Assembly (NCBI RefSeq): GCF_003697785.1
Contig: NZ_QOKZ01000001.1
Coordinates: 372,001-436,000 of the forward strand
Direction: 5' to 3'
From: Paracoccus alkanivorans
GTDB taxonomy: Bacteria; Pseudomonadota; Alphaproteobacteria; Rhodobacterales; Rhodobacteraceae
DNA length: 64,000 nt
A program made the translations under genes and the position numbers. Under the pieces are notes generated by a model that searched no databases, was not told where the DNA came from, and saw only the letters and a list, made by a program, of their open reading frames with translations. Numbering within the stretch: the stretch's first letter is position 1; each line of letters opens with the position of its first letter. This document shows, piece after piece, positions 50,735 to 59,059 of the stretch.

Positions 50735-52918
50735 TCACGATTTCTGCGCTTTTTCGAAAGGCAGTGGCTGCATCTCTTCGGCAACGGCCGAACCCTCAGG
50801 CGGATAGTCGAGCGAATTGCTTAGCTCTGCCTTCTCCTGCCAGGCATAGTCGGGGAATGGCAGATGGTTTTCCTTTCGCCAAGCAGAGATTGCCTGCTCC
50901 GCTTGGTGTACACGCTCCGCATCAGGAGCCACGTCCTGTGCCTGGTAGTGGACCGCAGACGGGAAGGCAAATTGTGCTCCGGCACCCTCCACAACCGTCA
51001 TGATGCGCAAGAACAGATCTTCCTGGATCGCACGCGACTCGCCATAGTCCGAAGTTAACAGGTAAGTGTAAATCTCGATATCAAGGGAATGCGCGCCGAA
51101 GCCAATGAAGCGCACGCGCAGGGGATCAGCGGCCACCTTGGGATGAGCGATCATGAGCTTGCGCAACTCTGCCAGCACAAAGCGAAGCTGATCGGGGGTC
51201 GTTTCATAGCGCAGTTGCAGGGTAGTGTTGAGGTGGATGCGATCACGCTTGGAGAAATTCTCCAGTTTCATGTTCGCAAAATCGGAGTTCGGCACCGTGA
51301 TCACCGTACGATCGGGCGAACGGATACGCGTGGAGCGCATACCTATATGTTCGATGGTTCCAATCATGTCACCGAAGCGACAAAAATCACCCACCTCTAG
51401 CGGCCGGTCCGCAAAAAGCGTGAAACCGGCCAGAAAATTCTGCAATGTTGGCTGCGCAGCGAGCGCTATTGCCAGGCCACCAATGCCAAGACCGGCAATT
51501 ACGCCCTGATAGGGTAAGCCGAGCAACTCGGCCAGCACCAGCACCGCAAACACAATAATCCCCATGCGGACAAGTCCGCTGAGGAAGGATAGAAGCGTTA
51601 TCTGGTGGGCTGGAAGCCGCCGGTTTCGACCATAGCTATCAACGGCTGCGGCAATTCCCTGCCAAGCGATTGGCACACAACCAAAAACAACGAGACTCCA
51701 GGCAGTCGATGCAGCGACGGTCGCCACAACGTCAGGCAGACCCAGATTGTAAAGTACAACAAGCATGGTGATGCCGAGAACGACAGCACGGATCGACCAT
51801 TTCACTATTTCTCGGATGAAGTCTGCCTGGGGGTATCCTTCTTCCTCGATATTTGCAGTTTTCTGTCCAAAGATCCGGAAAACGATCCGGCTGACCCATA
51901 TGCCCAGCCCGGAACCGGCAATTAACGCCGCAAATGCAGCCACCCACTGCCATTGCTCGAGCGGCCCTGCTCGGTTCAGGAGGCTCGGTAAGGTGGCGCG
52001 AACAAAGCCACGCATCTGGAAAAAGACGTCGGGTTGCATCACCGTCTCGATATCGGGGGGCATTGGCAGATCGTCGACGGCTGCATAGACAGCACGAATA
52101 CTGGCCAATGTGTCAGGTGTGAACTGCCAGATTACGCCATTCTCTGTTTCCACAGGGGCGACGACAATGTCGCCTTCAGGATGTTGGAAGTGGACATAAG
52201 GAATGCGGCTGTCCGGATCGTCAGGGATCTCTTGCCAATAAACGTAGCCGATGCGATGAAGTACCTGCAGGATGTATCCTGCCAGAAGCGGCGCTTCCTG
52301 CCGACGCACCACTTCGGTCATCCCGCTGGTATCCAGAGTAGCGAATGCCGGATTGTCGGGCTCGGAGCCGAAATTTTGCATACCCAGCAAGAAAGTCTTG
52401 AAAGTGTCACGCGGCGTCCTGAGTTCTTGCGGCGAGGGCGTGACCGTGTCCTCCGCCTCATCACGCGCGGTGCGGAGCCTTTCGAGTGTTTTTTCGAGTT
52501 CGGGCACCGGCGGCGGATCGATAAACCAGGCCCCATCGATGTATTGAAAGGCGAGTTCGAAGGTTTCCTGAGTACCGGCTTGGGCGAGGGTAGCAATAAC
52601 TCTGTCGCCTTGCGGTGAGTTCGGAAGTTCCCAGAGTCTAAAGGTCAACCTGTCGATAACTCGAAAAAGAAGATGAGCGTAGTCAGGGCGGTTGATACGT
52701 TCACCGCGGCTTTCTCTCGTCGACACGATTAGGCTGGCCGCTGTGCCGAACTGGTCCATGGAACCGGCACCGATCTGGTCGATCGCCCGCAGAAAGGAGC
52801 GCATAGTCGCCATCGGGCTCGTTTGATCGATGGGGTTCTCTGGATGCGAGACGACCTCGGCACGGGTAGCAGTCCACCACTCTCCTGTCGAAGCGCCCCG
52901 AGAACGTGTCACCCTCAC
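50735..52918 (-). CDS. MscS-type mechanosensitive channel, main part of a split gene
   Basis: The frame encodes about 715 residues that belong to the protein. Several membrane helices are seen in the middle (QWVAAFAALIAGSGLGIWVS, AVVLGITMLVVLYNLGLPDV, MGIIVFAVLVLAELLGLPYQ), followed by the MscS pore and beta domain: VIAGLGIGGLAIALAAQPTL, NFLAGFTLFADRPLEVGDFC, and RIRSPDRTVITVPNSDFANM. The N-terminal ~350 residues are a large soluble, probably periplasmic domain. The first residues in this frame are not native: the true N-terminus lies in another frame upstream (52880-53270). It may protect against osmotic shock if the break is only a sequencing error. Confidence 0.85.
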   Translation of the reverse strand: MRVTRSRGASTGEWWTATRAEVVSHPENPIDQTSPMATMRSFLRAIDQIGAGSMDQFGTAASLIVSTRESRGERINRPDYAHLLFRVIDRLTFRLWELPNSPQGDRVIATLAQAGTQETFELAFQYIDGAWFIDPPPVPELEKTLERLRTARDEAEDTVTPSPQELRTPRDTFKTFLLGMQNFGSEPDNPAFATLDTSGMTEVVRRQEAPLLAGYILQVLHRIGYVYWQEIPDDPDSRIPYVHFQHPEGDIVVAPVETENGVIWQFTPDTLASIRAVYAAVDDLPMPPDIETVMQPDVFFQMRGFVRATLPSLLNRAGPLEQWQWVAAFAALIAGSGLGIWVSRIVFRIFGQKTANIEEEGYPQADFIREIVKWSIRAVVLGITMLVVLYNLGLPDVVATVAASTAWSLVVFGCVPIAWQGIAAAVDSYGRNRRLPAHQITLLSFLSGLVRMGIIVFAVLVLAELLGLPYQGVIAGLGIGGLAIALAAQPTLQNFLAGFTLFADRPLEVGDFCRFGDMIGTIEHIGMRSTRIRSPDRTVITVPNSDFANMKLENFSKRDRIHLNTTLQLRYETTPDQLRFVLAELRKLMIAHPKVAADPLRVRFIGFGAHSLDIEIYTYLLTSDYGESRAIQEDLFLRIMTVVEGAGAQFAFPSAVHYQAQDVAPDAERVHQAEQAISAWRKENHLPFPDYAWQEKAELSNSLDYPPEGSAVAEEMQPLPFEKAQKS

Positions 52919-53270
52919 GCGACATCACGAAAAGAAACTCGCCCTCCGAATTAGCCTCTTTCCAGTGCCCGGTAAGCTGGCGCCCTTCCGCTTGCGCATC
53001 AATGCGCCCTTCATATAACGGATAAGTGCCGGTGACGCGGTTACCATTCTGTTCCAGAATAAGACGCGCCCCGCCACCGCGCCAGCGCGTATCCCATTCG
53101 CCGCTCCAATTGATTACGTCCTGTTGCGCATGTGCAGATGTAGCAGCGGGCAAGAAGAGAAGAGCGAGCACGACGACAGAGATTAAACGTCGAGCTGCAC
53201 ACCGGATCCAATGTCCTTTAATACTGGCATGTTCGGAAGCGGGTAGAACACGCGGAGATTTTCTTATCAT
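52880..53270 (-). pseudogene. N-terminal part of the MscS-type gene, out of frame
   Basis: From 53270 the frame gives a long signal peptide (RRLISVVVLALLFLPAATSA, cut after HAQ) and a small beta-rich domain: NWSGEWDTRWRGGGARLILE, NGNRVTGTYPLYEGRIDAQA and MSREGDTFSGRFD. It then loses sense, while the other frame continues GEWWTATRAEV into the channel gene. The native junction was probably F-D-x-G-E-W-W, so two bases are missing or one is extra near 52885. Either a real pseudogene or an assembly error. Confidence 0.65.
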
Positions 53271-53879
53271 CTTTTCCTGGCATCCTAAAGATTTATAGGT
53301 GATAACCAGAAACCTGTTATATTTGAAACAGACTATGACCCGGAACTTATTTAATTGAGAGCTACTATTTTCGGAAAAATCGACTTGGCAAATTGATCTT
53401 TGCCTTGATCAGCGCGGCAAAGCTGCAACTGGTATAATCAGCGCCCTTCCTGCCAACGTCAAGTCCTAACTGACCTACGTCGAAATAGCCCCCAAGCAGT
53501 ATCGTATTCCACACATTCTCCATGAACACAATGCGTTATGGCATCAGGCTGAGAACGTAGCCCCACTAGGTGAGTGAGGCAGGCCCGTCCAAATTCAATT
53601 ATCGCATTCGGTGCATCTCGATCAAAAGAACAACAAAGGCGGCTTCCGATCAAGGGTTTCTCTATAAGAACCACTCGCGGGCACTCCGAAATGTAAAGCA
53701 AGGGTTTTCTTGCTGCTTTCAATGGGACTGCATACGCTCCATGATGGCCGCCAGTGCACAAATAACTATCTTCACATTTTGCCCGGAGACAGCCCACCCA
53801 TGCGCCTGCCACACCTACCGAAACGACTTCCCCTGCAGGCAGACCGCATCGACCAGGTCACAATCCCGGCTATTACGCG
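53271..53879. other. Gene-poor stretch, no supported gene
   Basis: About 600 bp upstream of the channel gene. AT-rich sequence near 53290-53380 probably contains its promoter. Short frames on both strands show no family motif and no convincing ribosome site. Confidence 0.45.
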
Positions 53880-54420
53880 CCGATTTCCCGCCCTGCGCCG
53901 ATGGTCGGACCCGACGAACCTGCATCGCCACGCCATTGCCGATCGCGCGCTGCACCGCCGGATCACCTCGCCCTCGGCGAGGAAGACATCCATGAAGTCC
54001 CTGCCCTGCCCGGATCTGGAAGCCGCCCGTCCTTCGAAATTGGCCAGCTTCATGCCACCGGCGCCGCGCCGTTCGACAAGATCGCGATAGAGCCCCGCCA
54101 CATTCACCTACCCCTTGGCGACCTGCGTGACGACATCATGGGCGAGGCGGATCGCACCATTGTCGCATCGAACCTTGTGCCAATTATGCAGCGGCGATAT
54201 CGGCCGGGCGCAAAGATCGCGCCATTTCTCGACAGGCACGCCGTCCGCACGGGCCAATAAGCGATCATCAATCGGCAATGTACCGGCCGGGCTTCCGTCG
54301 TGAGCTTCGCAGAAGAGCTGGAAGCCGAAGCTGCTGTTCAAATACCGGTGAGATATACAGGAAACCACCGAACATGATTCCATCGCAAGTTCAGTGGATA
54401 TGGGTATGCTCGCCGTCATG
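53880..54420 (-). pseudogene. Phage-type replication protein remnant (DUF1376-like)
   Basis: The minus strand reads EAHDGSPAGTLPIDDRLLAR, ADGVPVEKWRDLCARP and GAIRLAHDVVTQVAKG, then a TAG, and continues in frame as VNVAGLYRDLVERRGAGGMK and LANFEGRAASRSGQGRDFMD. The DDRxLAR ... W ... HDVVTxVA pattern resembles the DUF1376-type N-terminal domain of phage replication proteins. The internal stop and loss of sense at both ends show decay. Similarity is from recall only. Confidence 0.35.
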
Positions 54421-54679
54421 CACTCGCCTGTACCGATCGGCCCGTCGCTGGATGTCAGGACCAGCTAAATGGACCCAGCCCAAGAAGTTGCCGCGCGGAC
54501 GAACATGGGAAAGCATGAAGGCCGAGTTTGAGGACGGCGTTGACCTGCTCATTGCCTGCTGGCGCACGCCGATCGAGCGCGTGGCAATCGAGAACCCCGA
54601 GATGAACAACCTTGCCCGCGCAAACATGCCGGACGAACTTCCTGCGCCACAGATGGTGTAACCGTTCTGGTTCGGTGAA
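54374..54679 (+). pseudogene. Phage-type DNA methyltransferase-like remnant with an in-frame stop
   Basis: The frame from 54374 has CSPSCTRLYRSARRWM, RTWESMKAEFEDGVDLLIAC, WRTPIERVAIENPEMNNLA and ends LPAPQMV-stop-PFWFGE. The (P)PCTxLxxSGxRW ... APIERxAIENPxMH ... VQPWxFGH order is that of a phage-associated methyltransferase-like family. The TAA at 54659 sits exactly where that family has glutamine, so a CAA-to-TAA change is likely. The sequence then runs into the integrase remnant. Confidence 0.45.
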
Positions 54680-54839
54680 CTGCCGCGACACGGCTTCTCA
54701 TGGCATGCCAGATCTGGGCGATATCGCGAGCTTTATGGGATGGTCGCTCAAGCACGCTTCCGAGATGATCGAGAAGTACGCCAGGGCAAATCCGGAAAAC
54801 GGGGAGGCCATTTTGTTGAAGCTGGTGGAGGAGAAATGA
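54677..54839 (+). pseudogene. Tyrosine recombinase (integrase) C-terminal remnant
   Basis: The frame ending at 54839 reads NCRDTASHGMPDLGDIASFM, then GWSLKHASEMIEKYARANPE and NGEAILLKLVEEK. This is the C-terminal end of a tyrosine integrase: the RxTA helix, a degenerate spacing, and the IxxxMGWSxxxxxxMIExYA segment with the catalytic tyrosine. Only about 50 residues remain; the catalytic core is gone. It points toward the tRNA-Pro fragment 105 nt downstream, as an integrase next to its att site does. Confidence 0.55.
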
Positions 54840-54943
54840 TTTTGCAGCTCGCCTGCAAGTTATTGATTTTAATAAATATAAAAGGGATCTCTTTGCAAAG
54901 GAAGCTTTGTAAATCAATTAAAAACTATGGTTATGGGACCATA

Positions 54944-54975
54944 GGTCGTGAGCTCGAATCTCGCCGCCCCGACCA
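54944..54975 (+). other. tRNA-Pro 3'-end fragment, probable attachment site
   Basis: GGTC and then a T-arm GTGAG-CTCGAAT-CTCGC, the acceptor strand CGCCCCG, discriminator A and CCA reproduce the last 32 nt of a bacterial tRNA-Pro (CGGGGCG acceptor type). The T-loop has C in place of the first T. The sequence before 54944 cannot form the anticodon arm, so this is a fragment and not a gene. Such 3' copies are left by elements that integrate into tRNA genes. An integrase remnant ends 105 nt upstream. Confidence 0.65.
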
Positions 54976-55289
54976 CACTCCGCCCGGAAAACCGATGTGA
55001 TGCCGAAGCGGTTCATGAACGGCGAAAACCGTGGTTTGCAATCCTGCTCTTGTTCAGCCCCGCCTGGTGAAGCTCAAGTAGCGTGACGCAGATTTTCTGT
55101 ATGGCGTGACAGCGCAATTTGCAGCAGATGACAGCGGGATTTCACGGGCACTCCCGAACTCTTTGCCGAGATCAGCTTGCCAAGGTTCGTGGCACCGTGT
55201 CTGATCGGCTTACCGTCTCAAGCCCGCGAACTGAGCATCCCAAGGCGTTTCCCTACACTTCCGGCTGCCATCAGGCGCTTGTATTCCAC
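54976..55289. other. Gene-poor stretch, no supported gene
   Basis: 314 bp to the right of the att-like fragment. Short frames only. Two GCGTGAC words near 55080-55110 were noted, without further structure. Confidence 0.4.
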
Positions 55290-55553
55290 GTTTTCCATGC
55301 GGCGACGATTCCGGTGGCGATACTGGTTGCCGTGCCACGGGCGAGAGGGTCGCGTCAGGCTGCCGAACAGCAAGGATCCGAGATCACCGCCCCCTTGCGT
55401 GATGAGCTCCGTATTGACACGATGCCGGCACGCGATCATCCGGTCGGCGACCAGGCCAATAGCAATAATTCGACGCCAGTCAGGAAGACGATGAAAGGCC
55501 GAAGGCAGATATTCTCTATAAGCTTGCAGAGTCGTCAGGATTTTGGGCTTCAT
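55290..55553 (-). pseudogene. SulP-family anion permease remnant
   Basis: From the ATG at 55553 the frame starts MKPKILTTLQAYREYLPSAF like a SulP N-terminus, then jumps to a mid-protein segment, GLVADRMIACRHRVNTELIT and QGGGDLGSLLFGSL, and loses sense. A shifted frame continues RGTATSIATGIVAAW. The NTELIxQGxGNxxSxLFG ... ARTATxI order is the SulP core motif. An internal deletion plus a frameshift leave a non-functional fragment. The family call is from motif recall. Confidence 0.45.
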
Positions 55554-56101
55554 ATCCAGCAGGTTATCCCGCGTATCAGCAAAGGCCATTCGAGTAGCGT
55601 CAGGCCTCGACCTTGCATTCCGGACACACCGATGTCGGCAATCCTGACGAATGGCAGCGTGGATGGGCATGGCATATGCAATCGACATGCGGCGCCCGCT
55701 TCGTGATGAGGCACCGGAACGGGCTAAGAACCTGTTTCCACCGCTCTCCCGCTCTTGAAACTATTTCGTTGGATCCTCACATAAGTCATATCGACGAAGA
55801 GAATTCAGAGCCAGTCAGATCGGCGCAATAGCTTTCCAGACAATTTAAGACAAGCTGCGCTGGTCCGTATTTTGGCCAATCGCATCATCGTTGCACAAGT
55901 GATTGTGCCGCCGCTCGCGCAGGCGTGTCGATGTGTCGAATGCCTTTGGGGCAGGACATGGGGTGTGAATGAGGCAGCATCCCGGTTCTCCCGGCGAACG
56001 GGGAAATGCGCTTTCCGGAAGAGGGAAGGACGGCAAGGCGATGTCAGGACGCAACACGTCCGATCGTCTCGAGAAACGCCTATCCGAAAGGGGGTGAGTA
56101 G
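55554..56101. other. Gene-poor stretch, no supported gene
   Basis: 548 bp between the SulP remnant and a small secreted-protein gene. Frames on both strands are short, basic and without motifs. The last bases hold AAGGGGGTGAG, the ribosome site of the following gene. Confidence 0.45.
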
Positions 56102-56356
56102 ATGTTCGGCTTCATCATGGCCGCTGTCGTTGCCTGCCTGCCGACGCAGCAAATACACACGCAGCTCGCCGATACATATCACGAGAACCGCGTCATGGCG
56201 GGCCTGAACAACGCCGGCGCCATCATTGAACTATGGGCGTCGGTTGATGGTTCGTGGACGGTGTTGCTTACCCTTCCTGACGGAATGTCCTGTGTTATGG
56301 ATACGGGGCATGACTATATCGCATTCCCTATTGAGCCAGAGGGAATGAACTCTTGA
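56102..56356 (+). CDS. Small probably exported protein
   Basis: 84 residues. A short hydrophobic start (MFGFIMAAVVACLP) suggests export. The rest, HENRVMAGLNNAGAIIELWA then DGSWTVLLTLPDGMSCVMDT, fits a small-protein pattern seen in Rhodobacteraceae and their phages (E-x-W/F-x(3-8)-G-x-W-T-x(3)-T-x-P-x-G-x(2)-C-x(3)-G). AAGGGGGTGAG lies just before the ATG. It is intact inside an otherwise decayed stretch, so it may be a surviving cargo or prophage gene. Function unknown. Confidence 0.65.
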   Translation: MFGFIMAAVVACLPTQQIHTQLADTYHENRVMAGLNNAGAIIELWASVDGSWTVLLTLPDGMSCVMDTGHDYIAFPIEPEGMNS

Positions 56357-56555
56357 TGCACCATGGTATCCCGGGACCATCACCAATCGTGACCGGATAC
56401 CAAAAGGAGATCTGCAATGCGCAGATCGCCTCCCGGTGCGCTTGAGGCCTGCTTCGAAACGGGGCCGGTTCATGATCCGATTTACAGAAATTCAGCTTGG
56501 GTCAAACGAGCTTGGACGTGATAGCAGGCATATCCTGCCTTGAAATTCGGCGGAA

Positions 56556-57314
56556 TCAGGCCACGATCACCTCGACCCCGTGACTGGCCGCGATCTCGGC
56601 ATCTTCCGGGGTCAGCGCCCTGTCGGTGATGATCGTGTCGAACAGGTCGATCCGGCCCATGTGATACAGAGCGGAATGGCCGATCTTGTCGTGATCCATC
56701 AGCAGATATTTCCGTCTGGCGGCGGCTAGCATGACCAGCTTGATCTGCACGACCCGCTCATCCTGATGATACAGGTTCGGCATCCGCATGGCGGAGGTCG
56801 AGATGAAACAGGCGTCCAGCATCAGTTCACCAAAGCCTTTCTCGGCGATCCTTCCGAAAAACCCGTCGAACTTGCGGATATATTTCCCGCCGATAGCCAG
56901 CAGTTCGACATTCTTGTCTTCCGACAATGCCGCGATGCAGGGCAGGCTGGCGGTCGCTATGGTAAGATCCGGGGTTTTCCTCAGTTCGGGCAGCATCCGG
57001 GCCACGGTCGTCCCATAGCCAAGAGCAATCGCCTCGCCATCATTGACCTGAGCCGCAGCGATTGCCGCGATCCGCTGTTTCTCGGCCTGGTTCACATGCT
57101 GGCGAAAGCTGAAGTCGCTTTCGAATTGCGTCGCCGAAAGCACGGTCACGCCGCCGCGGATCTTGGCCGCCCAGCCCTCCTCGACAAGTTCATCCAGATC
57201 GCGGTGAACGGTCATGCGGCTGACCTCGTGCCGGTTCACCAGTTCCTCGACCAGCACCGTGCCGCGCTGAAGCAGCAATTCCAGTATATCCTTGCGTCTT
57301 TCCCTGGCCTTCAT
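56556..57314 (-). CDS. DeoR-family regulator (GlpR-like)
   Basis: 252 residues. The DeoR HTH is at the N-terminus (RRKDILELLLQRGTVLVEEL, RHEVSRMTVHRDLDELVEEG), and the C-terminal sugar-phosphate-sensing domain has GEAIALGYGTTVARMLPEL near residue 95 and LMDHDKIGHSALYHMG near 208. Its ATG overlaps the dehydrogenase stop (ATGA), so it is the last gene of the kinase-dehydrogenase operon and probably represses it, sensing the phosphorylated polyol. Candidate operators lie at 60725-60751. Confidence 0.9.
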   Translation of the reverse strand: MKARERRKDILELLLQRGTVLVEELVNRHEVSRMTVHRDLDELVEEGWAAKIRGGVTVLSATQFESDFSFRQHVNQAEKQRIAAIAAAQVNDGEAIALGYGTTVARMLPELRKTPDLTIATASLPCIAALSEDKNVELLAIGGKYIRKFDGFFGRIAEKGFGELMLDACFISTSAMRMPNLYHQDERVVQIKLVMLAAARRKYLLMDHDKIGHSALYHMGRIDLFDTIITDRALTPEDAEIAASHGVEVIVA

Positions 57315-59059
57315 GCACCCACCGTCCGGACAAAGCGCGGCCTGACACCGCTTTGCGGTGTTACTTCCATTCGATGCAGATCACGGTAGCGACCGATAAC
57401 ATGTTCAAGCTCGGATATACGCCGTTCAGCATCCCAATCGAGTGCATGCGCCAATGCGTCAACGATCTCCTGCAGTGCCTCAAAGCCAAGCGGCCCCTCC
57501 AGAAACAGCGAGCTGCGCCCGAACAGGAAATCCGTGGCATGCCGGACCAGTTCGGAGCGAGCCACGAGAGCGATCTCCTCCCGCGAGAAACCCGGCAGGT
57601 GAGTCAGGAAGCGCTCGCCATCCGCAAGTGCCGCCGCCAGCCCTTCCGCACGGCTGCCATAACGGGCAACCAGTTGCCGCGCACGGCTGCGGGTCAACCC
57701 GTGATGGCGGATCATGCAGGTCAGCAACCGCTCAACCGGGGCCGCCTGCTGCGACAGGCCCTGCCCGCCGCCGATAGGCAACGCCTCGGTGCCCATCTTT
57801 CGTGACATATCCAAACGACGCAGCACCTCGTCAGTGAGTTCCGCCGAAAAGGCACGGAATGTTGTCCATTTTCCACCGACCAGGGACAGGATCGGAAAGC
57901 GCCGGTCGCCCTCGGGCGGCAGTTCGGGCATGGAATGGTCACGGCTGACCGCGCCCGGATCATCGGCATCATTCGCGGGCAGCGGGCGCACACCGGCATA
58001 GCTGAAGAATATGTCATCGCGCGATACAGGCACATCGGGAAAAATCCGGCGGAAGGCGGAAAGCAGGTATTCGACCTCGTCATCTTCGCAGACAGCGCTG
58101 TCGGGATCCTCGATCGGGATATCGGTCGAACCGAGCAGTGCATGCCCCATGAAGTTGGACACGAGACAGATACGCCCGCCCTCGGCCTCGAAATACATCA
58201 TCCGGCCATGCAGGGTTTCCGCGAAAGCGGGCAGGTCCAGCAACAGATGACTGCCCTTGGTCCCGCCGATCATCCGTTTCGACGAGCCGGCCGCGCCGTT
58301 GACGCTGTCGATCCACGCCCCCCCGGCATTCACCATCAGGTCGCAGCCGATCAGGAAGGCTTCACCCGTCATCGTATCGACCAGCCGGGCGCGACCACCC
58401 TCGACTCCATCGAAGCGCAGATGATTCAGTGCGATGCTGCCGGGATTTGCCGCCATGCCGTCCAGCGCAAGCTCCACCACCAACCGCTCGGGCGAGGTGA
58501 TCCACGCGTCATAGTAAGAGGCCGCGATCCTGATTCCGGGATCGAGGTCGGGGATCTCTCGCAGCACGTCCTTGCGACGGATCATCCGGTGACGCGGCAT
58601 GGCGCGGTTCAGCGCACCATAGATATCGTAAAGCGCCAGCCCCAGCTTGACGATCAATGCCCCGCGCTGCTGCATCCGGGCCGGCAGGCGCAGAAATTTG
58701 CGGACAGCCGCCCATGTGCCCCCAAACCACGAATAGATCGGGATGATCATTTCCAGCGGGCGCACGTAATGCGCGGCATTGGCCAGCAACCGGTTGCGCT
58801 CTTGGGCGGATTCGCGCACCAGCCGGAATTCGCCTGTCTCCAGGTATTTCAGCCCGCCATGGATCATCCGCGACGGCGCCCGGCTGGCGCCTGAGCAGAA
58901 ATCCCCGCGCTCGACCAGCAGGCAGTCGATACCCTGCAGGCTCAGATCCCGGAAACTGCCCATCCCGTTGATTCCGCCGCCAACGATCAGCACCGGGACA
59001 TGATCGCTCCGCCGCAACCTGTCCAGCAAATCCTCGCGGCTCTGCGCGGCATCATTCAT
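57311..59059 (-). CDS. GlpD-like FAD-dependent polyol-phosphate dehydrogenase
   Basis: 582 residues. The FAD site is VLIVGGGINGMGSFRDLSLQ near residue 22, then VERGDFCSGASRAPSRMIHG and GGLKYLETGEFRLVRESAQE, and later GVRPLPANDADDPGAVSRDH and GGKWTTFRAFSAEL. This is the glycerol-3-phosphate dehydrogenase (GlpD) fold with the C-terminal helical domain; homologues include EryB, which oxidises erythritol phosphate. The start MNDAAQSREDLLDRLRRSD at 59059 overlaps the kinase gene by 8 nt; longer frames are not family-like. With an FGGY kinase and a DeoR gene it forms a polyol operon. Glycerol or a four- or five-carbon polyol is possible. Confidence 0.88.
   Translation of the reverse strand: MNDAAQSREDLLDRLRRSDHVPVLIVGGGINGMGSFRDLSLQGIDCLLVERGDFCSGASRAPSRMIHGGLKYLETGEFRLVRESAQERNRLLANAAHYVRPLEMIIPIYSWFGGTWAAVRKFLRLPARMQQRGALIVKLGLALYDIYGALNRAMPRHRMIRRKDVLREIPDLDPGIRIAASYYDAWITSPERLVVELALDGMAANPGSIALNHLRFDGVEGGRARLVDTMTGEAFLIGCDLMVNAGGAWIDSVNGAAGSSKRMIGGTKGSHLLLDLPAFAETLHGRMMYFEAEGGRICLVSNFMGHALLGSTDIPIEDPDSAVCEDDEVEYLLSAFRRIFPDVPVSRDDIFFSYAGVRPLPANDADDPGAVSRDHSMPELPPEGDRRFPILSLVGGKWTTFRAFSAELTDEVLRRLDMSRKMGTEALPIGGGQGLSQQAAPVERLLTCMIRHHGLTRSRARQLVARYGSRAEGLAAALADGERFLTHLPGFSREEIALVARSELVRHATDFLFGRSSLFLEGPLGFEALQEIVDALAHALDWDAERRISELEHVIGRYRDLHRMEVTPQSGVRPRFVRTVGA

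Noticed and set aside
54944..54975. A second tRNA gene
   Set aside because: Only the T-arm and 3' acceptor strand are present; the 5' half, D-arm and anticodon arm cannot be formed from the preceding bases.
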